Source: Papiliotrema nemorosa
Lineage: Eukaryota; Basidiomycota; Tremellomycetes; Tremellales; Rhynchogastremaceae
Length of the DNA: 64,000 bases
Direction: 5' to 3'
Assembly (NCBI GenBank): GCA_032158125.1
Contig: JASKOT010000026.1
Location: 1 to 64,000 of the forward strand
A model generated the notes under the pieces. That model made no database searches, was not told where the DNA came from, and worked only from the letters and a program-made list of their open reading frames with translations. Positions 10,100-20,622 of the stretch are shown in pieces. Within the stretch, counting starts at the first letter, position 1. Each line of letters starts with the position of its first letter. Both the position numbers and the translations under genes were made by a program.

Positions 10100-11725
10100 G
10101 GTGATTCACAGGAAGGAGGTGGTCGATCTGCTGACGAAGGGGACGAGGGGATGAAGAGGTGAGATGCTGGAATAATGGGATTCTGGAAAAAAAGGGGAAG
10201 GACGGGCCTGACGGTCTGTGTGGGTGGGTGTTTTCGTTTCAGCGGGTCTGACGGAATGTTTGGTCGTGGGGAGGGAGGGGGGACGCGTTGACTTTTTGCC
10301 ACTTTGGGTAGAATTTCCCCATCTACAACAACACGAGTGACATACCCCTCGTTTGTGGATGGCCCAACCGGTGAACTCACATAGCACCAGCATGGTCAAG
10401 AAAAGCATCTCGTACGATTCGCTTTTTGCCCATGTCAGTAGTGCTTCTATTCACCCGGTCAAGACCACCACAATGATCCGACTTTGACGGGAAGTGAGGC
10501 TGAAATCATGGCAGGGAAACACCAGAGGAGCCAAGAGCTTGTGGCACACACAGGCTTCTCGGTCCGGCTACCATCACTCCAATGCCGGATTGTCCATACT
10601 TTCGAACAATGTTGCTGAAGCTCTCTGCGTATCATGCCTGTGACATTTGATGGGTCTCTGGTCCACGAACAATCCACGACATGGGATTGGCACTTGAGGC
10701 TGTCTGAAGGTCTAGCAACGGCGAGCGTGGCCCATCTCCGTGCCACCCAAAAGCCGGACCTCCCAACATGGCCCGGTACCGCTGACATTGGCCGATCGAG
10801 GGTCAGAGACTTACGGAGAACGTCCTGTTGGAGAGTGAATGGTGGATAGAATGCGGACTCCTATGTGATATCCTCTTCGTTCCCCGTTAATGTGACGTCT
10901 GTCCCGGGTTAGTTCTCATGTCAAGAATCCCTGAGGTCAGCCGAAGTCGCCAGATCAGACGTTTCTATATCAGGATAGTGCAAAGCAGGGATATGTGACC
11001 AATCAGTTGGTTTCCAGAAGAAATCAGTTGTGCAAGAAGGTCGAGGTGATAGGTGAACCTTAAGAATCGTCATTCGCTCTGTTTGCGCCGGTCAATACGC
11101 TCCAGTGAGCATCCGATGTTGGTGCAACTGAGCATTCTATGCGTGACGGCTCCTTGCATTGGACTCATGATATGGTTCTACACACCAGATTACGGCGACC
11201 ATAGGTGCCACAATTTGGGGAGACGGGAAAAGCGTGATTCGTGGTGCGGTAATTTTTGGCTAAACGAAATTTTCTTGCTGATAAGCAAAGACTTGACTCT
11301 CATCGAGAAACAGGTGGTTGTTTATATACGTTTCAAGCCAGTCTCAAACGGGATCCAGGCTGTATCCGATGATCTGACGGTACGGAGGGTACGGAACAAG
11401 ACTTGTACCGGGCCGTTGGGCAGTATGCATGGCCCAGCAGGATATCTAATCGATATGGGCGCGACTGGTTCCGAGATGACCCGATTGCCTAGTAGCACCG
11501 AAATCATGCAAGCGGTCAAGTCCGCTTCGCTGTGATTGGTAGATGTCACCTGTGGAGACTCCACATGATTCGGTATCCACCTCATTCCTTTGCCCCTCCC
11601 CCCCTCTCCCCAACAACATTTGACTCGTAGAAACCTCCTTCCTTTCCTTTCTTTGACCTTCATCGTCAACTCTTCCGCTTCTCTCTTACCTATCTAAAAC
11701 TTAGAAAGACTCTTATTCAGTTATC
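10100..11725. other. Divergent intergenic region, ELO and enolase promoters
   Basis: About 1.6 kb separates the divergent ELO and enolase starts. Purine/pyrimidine-skewed runs lie next to both genes: GGAGGGAGGGGGGAC near 10271, and a CT-rich stretch with CCTCCCCCCCTCTCCCC near 11596. Pyrimidine tracts are common in promoters of highly expressed fungal glycolytic genes. Open frames of 109 and 160 codons lie inside it, but they have no coding-like composition and I do not call them. Confidence 0.5.
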
Positions 11726-13755
11726 ATGTCCGTTGTTACCAAGCTCCACGCTCGTCAGGTATGTCGCAGGTCACCTGTCTCCCTTCCTTCTTTCATTCAA
11801 CGTGGGAAAGGAAACCAGAAGAATAGATTGCTGACGCCATATGTAGATCTTCGACTCTCGAGATAAGTCTCTTCTCCATCTCACGCGTACCGTCATCTCG
11901 CCTTAGCTGGATGAGCTGGCCATTTTGGTCGTTCTCCCTGTTTCAGCTATACATCGTCGTTCCCGCGCTAACATTGATGCCTTCTCTTTTAACCTACCTT
12001 TCCTTCTTCGTCTTCCCTCTTGCTATACTTTGTATTATGATCTGCACGTAACCCAACTGTCGAGATCGACCTCTACACCGAGAAGGGTGAGTCAAGAGGG
12101 TCTCACTCGATTTTCCGCTGACCGTACAGGTCTCTTCCGAGCCGAAGTTCCTTCCGGTGCCTCTACTGGTGTCCACGAGGCTGTCGAGCTCCGAGATGGA
12201 GGAAAGGATTACGTCGGAAAGGGTGGGTAACATTGTCGTACGCGGCTAACATACAGGTGTCCTCAAGGCCGTCGAGAACGTCAACAAGACCATTGCTCCC
12301 GCTTTGATCGACGCCAAGATCCCCGTCACCTCCCAAAAGGAGATTGATGACCTCCTCATCAAGCTCGACGGTACCGCCAACAAGGGAAAGCTCGGGGCCA
12401 ACGCCCTCCTCGGTGTCTCCATGGCTGTCTCCCAAGCCGGTGCCGCTGACCAGGTGAGTCTACCAGTCGTAAGGAAGAAACGTTGCTGACATATAGGGTG
12501 TCCCTCTTTACGAGTACATTGCTCAACTCGCCGGTGTCAAGCCCCCATACGTCCTCCCCACCCCTGCTTTCAACGTCATCAACGGTGGAGAGCACGCCGG
12601 AAACGCTCTTGCTTTCCAAGAGTTCATGTTGCTCCCCACCGGTGCTAGCTCTTTCACCGAGGCCATGAAGATGGGTTCCGAGACCTACCACGTCCTCAAA
12701 AAGGTCATCGCCAAGAAATACGGCAAGGATGGTGAGTTACACTGGTCCGACTCAAGGGCGACGCTGAGTATAGCCTGCAACGTCGGTGACGAGGGAGGAT
12801 TCGCTCCCAATGTATCTGGTGCCGAGGAGTCCCTTGACCTCCTCACCGAGGCCATTTCTCAAGCCGGCTACACTGGCAAGGTCCAGATCGGTCTCGATGT
12901 CGCCTCGTCCGAGTTCTACAGAGACGGCAAGTACGACCTCGACTTCAAGGTAGGCCAGTAGTTGATAGGGTTAAATGCTTGCGCTCATACCAGAACCCCA
13001 ACTCTGACAAGTCCAAGATGCTCACCGGTCTTGAGCTCGCCGAGGTCTACAAGGGATACATTGAGAAGTACGACATCGTCTCGATCGAGGACCCCTTCGA
13101 CCAGGATGACTGGGAGGCATGGACCGCCCTCAACACTTCTTCCAAGGTTCAGATTGTCGGTGACGACTTGACTGTCACCAACCCGCTCCGAATCAAGACC
13201 GCCATCGAGAAGAAGGCCTGCAACGCTCTCCTCCTCAAGGTGAGCCGGAGTCGGCGTATGACGAGGTGTGCTGACAGTGTCAGATCAACCAAATCGGTAC
13301 CATCTCCGAGTCTATCCAGGCGTGCGTCCGAAATCATTGAACAAGGAAGATTCTTACCCTTCAGCGTCCAGCTCTCGCAATCTAACGGTTGGGGTATCAT
13401 GACTTCGCACCGATCTGGTGAGACCGAGTCTACTTACATTGCCGACCTTGCTGTCGGTCTTAAGACTGGGTAAGCTTGATCTTGATCCGTAGTTGTGGAA
13501 CTGACGTTGCAGTGAGATCAAGACCGGTGCCCCTTGCCGATCTGAGCGAGTTGCCAGTGAGTTTTTTTGGTCGTTGCTGTGATTTCTCTGACGTCCAGAA
13601 TACAACCAGCTACTCCGAATTGAGTACGCCGAATCGTCTGATTATGACACAGACAGTGCTGACGTTTTAGGGAGGAGCTCGGTGACAAGGCCATCTACGC
13701 TGGTTCCAAGGGTCTTTCCCGAGGTACTACCGCTCCTGAGCTCCACTCTACTTAG
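11726..13755 (+). CDS. ENO1: Enolase (2-phosphoglycerate dehydratase)
   Basis: Enolase interconverts 2-phosphoglycerate and phosphoenolpyruvate in glycolysis. Exon 1 (11726-11758) encodes [11 protein letters not shown] and exon 2 is only 16 nt (11847-11862, IFDSR). An intron with AT...AC ends then leads to GNPTVEVDLYTEKG. About 11 exons give roughly 440 residues. Key motifs are all present: [48 protein letters not shown] (metal Glu), GDDLTVTNP (metal Asp), NALLLKINQIGT (catalytic Lys), and [17 protein letters not shown]. It ends [10 protein letters not shown]. The other introns are short and GT-AG, for example GTGAGTC...CTGACATATAG. The long pyrimidine-rich leader fits strong expression. Identity is secure. 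Confidence 0.97.
11863..12047 (+). other. AT-AC intron in enolase (185 nt)
   Basis: The universally conserved DSRGNPTVE segment is split after D-S-R-G(1). The upstream exon ends CTCTCGAG and is followed by ATAAGTCTC; the downstream exon starts GTAACCCAACTG and is preceded by ATCTGCAC. No GT donor and AG acceptor at or near these points would keep the conserved residues, so the intron ends must be AT and AC. The donor ATAAGT keeps U1-pairing positions and is unlike the U12 donor ATATCC, which points to the major spliceosome. The intron is about four times longer than the others in this gene. Candidate branch sequences GCTAAC and TTTTAAC lie within it. Confidence 0.88.
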
Positions 13756-13968
13756 GCGGTACATGGCACTCGTATATCGTAGCTCCGTACATAGAAGTCC
13801 AAAACGGAAGAACAAGACTGGCACATGCATTTTCAGTCATCGTCGAAGTATATCCCCCTCGACCGTGACGCGACGCGAAACATGAATTGCCCAGACGGAC
13901 TTTCGTCACTTTCATACACTCAATCTTGCGTCGCTTCACCTTCTTGCATTCACGTTTGATAGTTTGCT

Positions 13969-15710
13969 ATGGTCTCGCCTGAGCAGCAAAAGGCTGCAGG
14001 TAGAAAGCTTGCGCAATGGCTGGACAATGATAAGAGAATGGTGCGTCAGACCCCTCTACGGCTTACCTCTGATATCTAGGTTACCTTTCGTGAGGTCTCT
14101 CGCGAGGTAGGATGTCATGTCAACACAGCGAAAAAGTAATTCTATTTCTTGATCGTCTGGCTCATACTCATATCTCAGTATACTCTTGCGGCATTACAAA
14201 GCCAATCCAGATCTTTGCCCGACTTACCTCTTGTCCGGCCCACTCAAATCCAGCGCGCTCCTCGCTCAGACTTCCCTCGAGCCCACAGCTCCATCAACAC
14301 CCACTGCGACTCAATCATTAGCGCATCTAGCCACGCAAGGAGTGAGAATAGTAGACATGGACGAGATGAGCGATGCGGATCGGAATTCTGAACCTGATGT
14401 TGAAGACGAGTTTGGGATGCGCAACGGCACTGGAGGAGGCGGATGGCCGGGAAATGATGTAGGTGATGCGGATGGAATGGAGGGTGGGAGAGGGATAGGA
14501 GTGGTCAGGAAGGATGAGGAGATTGTACCAGAGGAAGTACCGAAATGGGGTTGCGTCCTGGTTCAAGCTGATAGACTGGAAGGTGGGTTCACGATGGTGA
14601 TTCTTGGCTGATTGGTAGAGAAGAAAGAGCTGTTTGAAGCCGATGGCCTGAGTATACACATCTACGCGCTTAGTCTCGTACCTGTCAAGGTGGGTCTCAA
14701 AGAATCATGAGGGATATTGTGTCTAATATGAAGGATCCGGCACAATATTTGATATCGAGCCTCAATGTGAGAAGTCACAAGGCGTACTTCAAGCCTGAGG
14801 TCTATGGCACGATCAGCGGCGACGCCTTCAAGTCTTCCGGTGCAACACTCAAAGATGGAGGGATGAACTGGGGCAGTAAGCAAGAAGAGAAGAAGGCGGA
14901 GCAAAAGGTTTTCGAGGAGAAGAAAGGTAGCAAGCAAACAGAGGTGAAGCAGAAGGACGATAAGCCCAAGAGTGAGCCTGAAAAGGTGGAAGAGGACAAG
15001 CCGACATCCAAGGTGAGCTCTACGCATGTTTCGAGAGGAGACCTGATGTGTAGCCATCTACGCAGGAAAACGCCACCAAATCTGCCAAAGCGGAGAAGCC
15101 TGCGAAAGCTACAGCTATAAGCAAGAAACGCTCTCAAACGGTCGTAGAGGAGCCAGAGCCAGAGACGGAGACTTCGCCTGCTCCTGTTGCTGGCAGCTCT
15201 CGAGTGCCTCTCCAGCCTACCTCGTCGATGACTCGGGCGGACGACGCAGCCGCCCTGGAAGCTATGATGGATATGGATTATGATATGGAGTCTGACCAAG
15301 ACGAGGAACCCGCCACGAGGAAAAAGGGAAAACAGGGTCAGGTGGTCAAGGATGAAGTGATCAAAGTCAAGACTGAGCCTGGACAACGCAAACGCCGCAA
15401 GGTCAGGAAACAAGAAATGGTAGAAGAGAACGGGTACATGGGTGAGTCGAGGTGTTTACGAGGGTGAACAGGGCTGATGAAAGTCACCCGTGATGTTTGG
15501 GAAGAAGAATCGTACTCGGGTGACTCGGATCCCGAACCACCTGCAAAAGCCACCAAGACGACCTCGAGGAAATCGACAACTGACGAATCGACCAAAAAGG
15601 CTGCTCCGCCAAAGCAGCAGGAGAGGAGTAAACCGCCGCCAAAAAATGTTCCTGGCGGTGCGAAAAAGGGTGGTCAAAGTACGCTGGCAGGATTTTTCAC
15701 AAAGAAGTGA
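13969..15710 (+). CDS. CDC27: DNA polymerase delta subunit 3 (Cdc27/POLD3)
   Basis: Cdc27/POLD3 is the extended non-catalytic subunit that joins polymerase delta to PCNA. The start at 13969 gives MVSPEQQKAAGRKLAQWL, joined to VTFREVSREVGCHVNTAKN and then ILLRHYKANP, the N-terminal winged-helix region. An acidic, Gly-rich linker follows, then KKELFEADGLSIHIYAL and SLNVRSHKAYFKPEVYG. The rest is long, highly charged and disordered, with many Lys/Glu and Pro residues. The protein ends at its last residues with a PCNA-interacting PIP box, QSTLAGFFTKK, as in yeast and animal homologues. About seven exons with standard introns are needed, for example GTAATT...CATATCTCAG before ILLRH. The conserved N-terminus plus the terminal PIP box make the call firm. 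Confidence 0.9.
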
Positions 15711-16176
15711 TCGCAGCACAGCGATCAAGTGACTGGCTTATAATCCAAGGGCCATTGCATTTGTATTGGCTGTGTTCATGCCGATGAGGAAGGAGGCCAC
15801 GACAACTTGGTTGGACCCAAAGCCGTGGTAGAGTCTTGACCTAACATCAGTGATTCACCCCAATGCATTTGGTATGGTCACTGTTCTCGCGACTCAGAGC
15901 TGATTGATAACGCAATCACTCCAAATGCACAGGCGAGACTTGACATGTGCGGTGCATGGGATGTAGGTACACCGCCTTTTGACTGGTCCCCACCGCGTCA
16001 TGACCGAGTTTCCGTCGGGAATTCCCCCGCGTCCCCCTCTCCCCCCTTTGATTGTTTCAGAAGGTACATACCACTGCGATTCACCCAGGAAAGAGCGGAA
16101 CAGCTGGTTGATCACCCTCCCACATCCGCATTCATCTGCATACATACTCCCTCTTCGCAGCGGAATAGTAATAACC
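15711..16176. other. Intergenic, chitin synthase promoter/5' UTR
   Basis: About 470 bp between POLD3 and the chitin synthase start. An in-frame upstream ATG at 15979 would add 66 residues to the chitin synthase. CT-rich blocks near 16025-16045 fit a fungal promoter or leader. Confidence 0.5.
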
Positions 16177-19100
16177 ATGCAGCCGGGGGATATCTATCGC
16201 CCACCCAGCTCGCAACAGCAGCAACCACCCTTTCAGCAGCAACCACCACCTCAACAGCAGCAGCAACCCTTACATCAAGGTTACTCTTCACCCGAACGCA
16301 GCTCCTTTCCACAATCAACCACCTACCCCAGCATGCCCCCTCCGTCCGTTCACAATCCATATGCTGATCCGCCTCGTGTCGGGCAGATTCACCACTCGCA
16401 GTCTCAACCCTTCCCGCCATACTCGCAGACACCTGCACCACCTCATGGAGGGGGGTATGCCGATCCTTTCAATGATCAAAACGCCCATGCACCGATTTAC
16501 AACGAACCACCCAGGCATTATCCTTCTCAGCCTAATCTGTCATCCCAGATAACTGGAAACGCTCCGTTCGATCCTCAAGCTCATCGAGCCAACCTTCCTC
16601 AACCCCTATCCCCTCCTAGGACGCGCTTCGACTCGAACGTGTCGTACCAGTCTACAGGATCTTATGGGAACGGGTTTGACAATCGGCTGAGCTCACCTCC
16701 ACCTTTACTCCCACACCATTCCTCTCAATCTTCCGTCCCGAATTACCCGCCTCGACCCAATGTTGGGCCTCAAGGTGGATTTTACGGAAATACAGGGGAC
16801 GACGATATGAATGATTCTGCGCCGTTGTTAGCCCACGCCACACCCGATGCGAGGTTTGGTATACCCCAATCCACCTCTGCAATGTCATTACGGCCTCAAC
16901 CGAGCGGATATCAACTATCAGATGTGGGAGTTACTGCTCAACATACGGGACACGGAGCTGGGGGCGATATGGGCGTCGTACCTGGAGGTTGGAACGCGGG
17001 GTTCAATGGACCGGGAGACGATGACGATGTCAATGTACACTATGGACCTGTCCCTACAAGAGTGGTCAGGCGTAACAGGACACAAAAGAGGGTCGCGTGA
17101 GTATTCGCCGAGTCTGCGCTTTGACTTGATGCTGATGAGGGAGGCTGTTTCGTGGGCATTTGGTCCTGGACATTGATGTCCCGTCAATGCTACTGGACCA
17201 ATGTTCGATCAGGGACGGTAATGAGTTCACCAAGATGAGGTACACAGCAGTGACTTGCGATCCTAATGACTTTGTGGTGAGTCCACGTGCGGTCGATCAT
17301 CGAGGAGCAGGAACTGATCGTAGGACGATAAATATACTCTGCGTCAGAGGCTGTATGACCCACCACGACAGACGGAGCTATTTATCGTGAGTCAAGGTGC
17401 GAGTTTCGCCGGGCTGAATTGGCAGGTCATCACGATGTACAATGAAGACGATGTGTTGTTTTGCAGGACGATGCGGGGAGTGATGCAAAACATCGCTCAT
17501 CTTTGCACACGGTCCAAGAGTAAAACCTGGGGAAAAGAGGGCTGGAAAAAGGTCAGCTGCTCTGATCCGTGGCGAGCACCAGGAGCTGACTGTCAGGTCG
17601 TAGTATGCATTGTGGCAGATGGCAGACTGAAGATCAATCCAAGGACACGGTCGGTGCTTGCAGCATTGGGAGTGTATCAAGATGGTGTCGGAAAGAACAT
17701 TGTCAACGGGAAGCCTGTGGTACGTCCAGTTCTGACTCGAGATCATTTCTTGCTGAGAGCGCAGACTGCCCATTTGTACGAATACACCACGCAATGTGCG
17801 CTCTCCTCGTGTTACAGCCCGTCATGCTAAAGAGTTAGTGGCTATTTCCAGCGATGGCAAGATCAAACCGGGAGATGCGAGGAATGTTCCGATCCAGCTG
17901 ATCTTCTGTATGAAGGTAAGCTCATTCCTGTCAAGGATGCATGAGCTCATGCGGTCAGGAGCGCAACCAGAAAAAGGCAAGTCAAATGGCGAGGACGCCA
18001 GGACGATGCTGACCAATAAGATCAACAGTCATCGGTGGTTCTTCAAGTGAGCTCGCCTAAACCCTCATTTTTCACGGGCTGACGGAGCAGCGCTTTCGGG
18101 GCATGTCTTCGACCTAAGTCCGTGTTACGACCGATTCACCGTCCCGTCACTAATCTCCAGCGTCTGTGTCCTCCTCGACGTCGGGACTCAACCAGGTCCA
18201 GACTCCATCTACCATCTGTGGAAAGCCTTTGACATCAACTCGTCGGTCGGAGGAGCATGTGGAGAAATCGTCGCTCTCAAGGGAATGTTCTGGCGCAATC
18301 TGCTCAACCCACTTGTTGCCGCACAAAACTTCGAGTACAAGATGAGTAATATCCTCGATAAACCGCTCGAATCGATCTTTGGATACATCACGGTTTTGTG
18401 AGTTGACCGTCAGAACGCATGATGTAGGCTGAACAATAGACCCGGAGCGTTCTCGGCGTATCGATACATTGCTTTACTCAACGACGACAAGGGCAATGGT
18501 CCGTTGAAGCAGTACTTTATCGGTGAAACGATGCACGGTGCAGGCGCCGGTATCTTGTAAGTCGCTCGACCCTCAACTGCGTAGCATGGCTGACCAGAAA
18601 GTGCCGCTAACATGTATCTTGCTGAAGGTGGGCTATCTGGTGCGGACCGCGCCGGAACTGATATCCAGATCGTATTCTGTGCTGGGAGCTGGTCAGTAAA
18701 CGAGAGTGCAAGTGGAGCTTGCATTACGTCAAATCAGCCTATGCTATCACGGATGTACCGGACACGGTACCCGAGCTGGTCTCGCAACGTCGACGGTGTG
18801 TTACCAGAGAACCCGGTCAAGTCGAATTATACTGATGTGCAGGTGGCTGAATGGGTCTTTCTTTGCGGCCATTCACTCTATCGTCCACTTTGGCTATCTG
18901 TACCGATCATCGTGAGCTACACCCCCTAACGAATCTTACGAGGCTGATGTCAGGCATACTTTTACTCGCAAATTCTTCTTGCACATTGAACTGGTCTACC
19001 GTGAGCTGCCGATTTCAGAGACCTTAGATACGAAGCTCATCGAAGAAACTCTCAGTATCATATTCTCCTGGTTCGCCTTGGGAAACTTCTACATTGCTTT

Positions 19101-20498
19101 TGTGAGTCTTCACCATTATGCCGAAAATGCAAAGGACATTAGCTGATACTAGGTTGTCCTCACGGTAAGTTTTACAGGATGGCCGTGTGAACAGCGTACT
19201 GACGGCTAGAACTCCCTCAACTCGATAGGTAACGCTTGGAAATACGTCAACATACCTCTTCAATACATCTATCTAGCACTACTTCTTTGGTGCTTCCTCT
19301 TGTCCTTGGGGAATAGGCCAGCCGGGTACGCGAGGATACGCTTGGGATGACAGGATAGCTCATAAGCAGGTCGAAATGGGGTTATACGATTAGTATGGTT
19401 GGTCTGGCGCTCCTTACGGTTTACATGCTCTTTGCTGCTGGTATGTCAATTAAGCGGGGCGGCTTCTGTCGCTGATCGTAGTGTATCTGGCTGTAACGGG
19501 TATCCAGTCGGTCTCGCAAGACGGACACCTCGATTCCAGCGAAATCTTCGGTAACAAGATTTTCAGAAACATTGTCATCTCCCTGCTCGCGACGTATGGG
19601 TTGTATATCATCTCGTCGCTGCTCGCTTTGGATCCTTGGCATATGGGTGAGCCGTCTCTGGCGTGAAGATGGACCTATTCGAGCTGACAAACTCAGTGAC
19701 GAGTTTCCTGCAGTATCTTCTGGTGCGCAGAGTTCCGATAATTGTCATTGATACTGATCCTTAGCTTGCTCCGTCGTACATCAATGTTCTCAAGTATGCT
19801 GCTTGTAGTCCAAGGAAACGTAAGCTGACGCACAGTGTCTACGCTTTCTGCAACGTACACGATGTCGTGAGTCTGACATACTCTTGGGAACATCTGTGTA
19901 TCGCTAATCATTCAGTCTTGGGGAACGAAAGGCTCCGACAAGGTCAGCGAAGATCTGGGAGTGGTCAAATCGGACAACAAGGACGAAGTGACTGTCGATG
20001 TACCGGTGGAGCAACATGATATCAACGCCGTCTACGCTTCCGAGCTCAAGGTGCTAGCGTCTAAAGCTCCAAAGGAAGTCAAGACTATATCGAGTGATCA
20101 AAAGCAGGAAGATTATTACAAGAACTTCCGTACAAATGTGAGTGACGTTGAGCAACAGTATGAATTGAGCTAATTTGCAGGTATTGCTAGCTTGGACCAT
20201 GTCGAACGGAGCATTGGCGATTGTCATCTTGTGAGGCACAGCCGATCGAGTGTCTGTCACAGACTGACCGATAGGCAAACGTCAGGAGGCAATACCTCAT
20301 TGGCCACGACGTATATGGGTGTCCTGTTGTAGTAAGTCTAAGTGTCGCACAAACGGAATACTACTGATAACTTAGCACAGTCGCTGGATTAGCTTGTAAG
20401 TTGCTAGCTGATACGCGCAGGTCACAGCTGATGAGACAGTCTTCAGATTCTTGGGGTCGACTGCTTACTTGATTGTACGACTATTTGCGGGAGAATAG
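16177..20498 (+). CDS. Chitin synthase, division 1 (class I-III type)
   Basis: A plasma-membrane glycosyltransferase that polymerises UDP-GlcNAc into cell-wall chitin. The start at 16177 ([10 protein letters not shown]) opens a disordered Gln/Pro-rich cytosolic region of about 300 residues (CAG/CAA repeats at 16214-16270). The chitin synthase region follows: [75 protein letters not shown], then [11 protein letters not shown] and the [13 protein letters not shown] catalytic segment. The product-binding motif [13 protein letters not shown] has an intron inside it. Multiple membrane spans follow, and the last exon ends VRLFAGE. The gene is unusually exon-rich for the window: about 20 introns of 40-60 nt, giving roughly 1,000 residues. 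An in-frame ATG at 15979 is an alternative start. There is no myosin or cytochrome-b5 domain, so classes V-VII are excluded. Confidence 0.92.
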
Positions 20499-20622
20499 CC
20501 GTGTCCCGGACGACATGCATAAGACTCGTGAATTCCACTATTCACAGACTCTGCGGGGTGGACATGTGTTTGATCACGCTAGATGCCCAGAAACTACTGA
20601 CACACGGCTTGTGAATGGAGAC

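Noticed and set aside
10459..10788. 109-codon minus-strand open frame in the ELO-enolase gap
   Set aside because: Trp/Cys-rich random composition, no conserved pattern, and located in a promoter region.
11053..11535. 160-codon plus-strand open frame upstream of enolase
   Set aside because: No recognisable motif; it ends about 190 bp before the enolase start, inside the likely promoter.
14802..15413. 203-codon frame antisense to POLD3
   Set aside because: Mirror of a Lys/Glu-rich coding exon; the Leu/Phe/Ser-rich product is typical of an antisense shadow.
15979..16176. In-frame upstream ATG extending chitin synthase by 66 residues
   Set aside because: The extra segment lies in a CT-rich leader and resembles no chitin synthase N-terminus; the start at 16177 is simpler.
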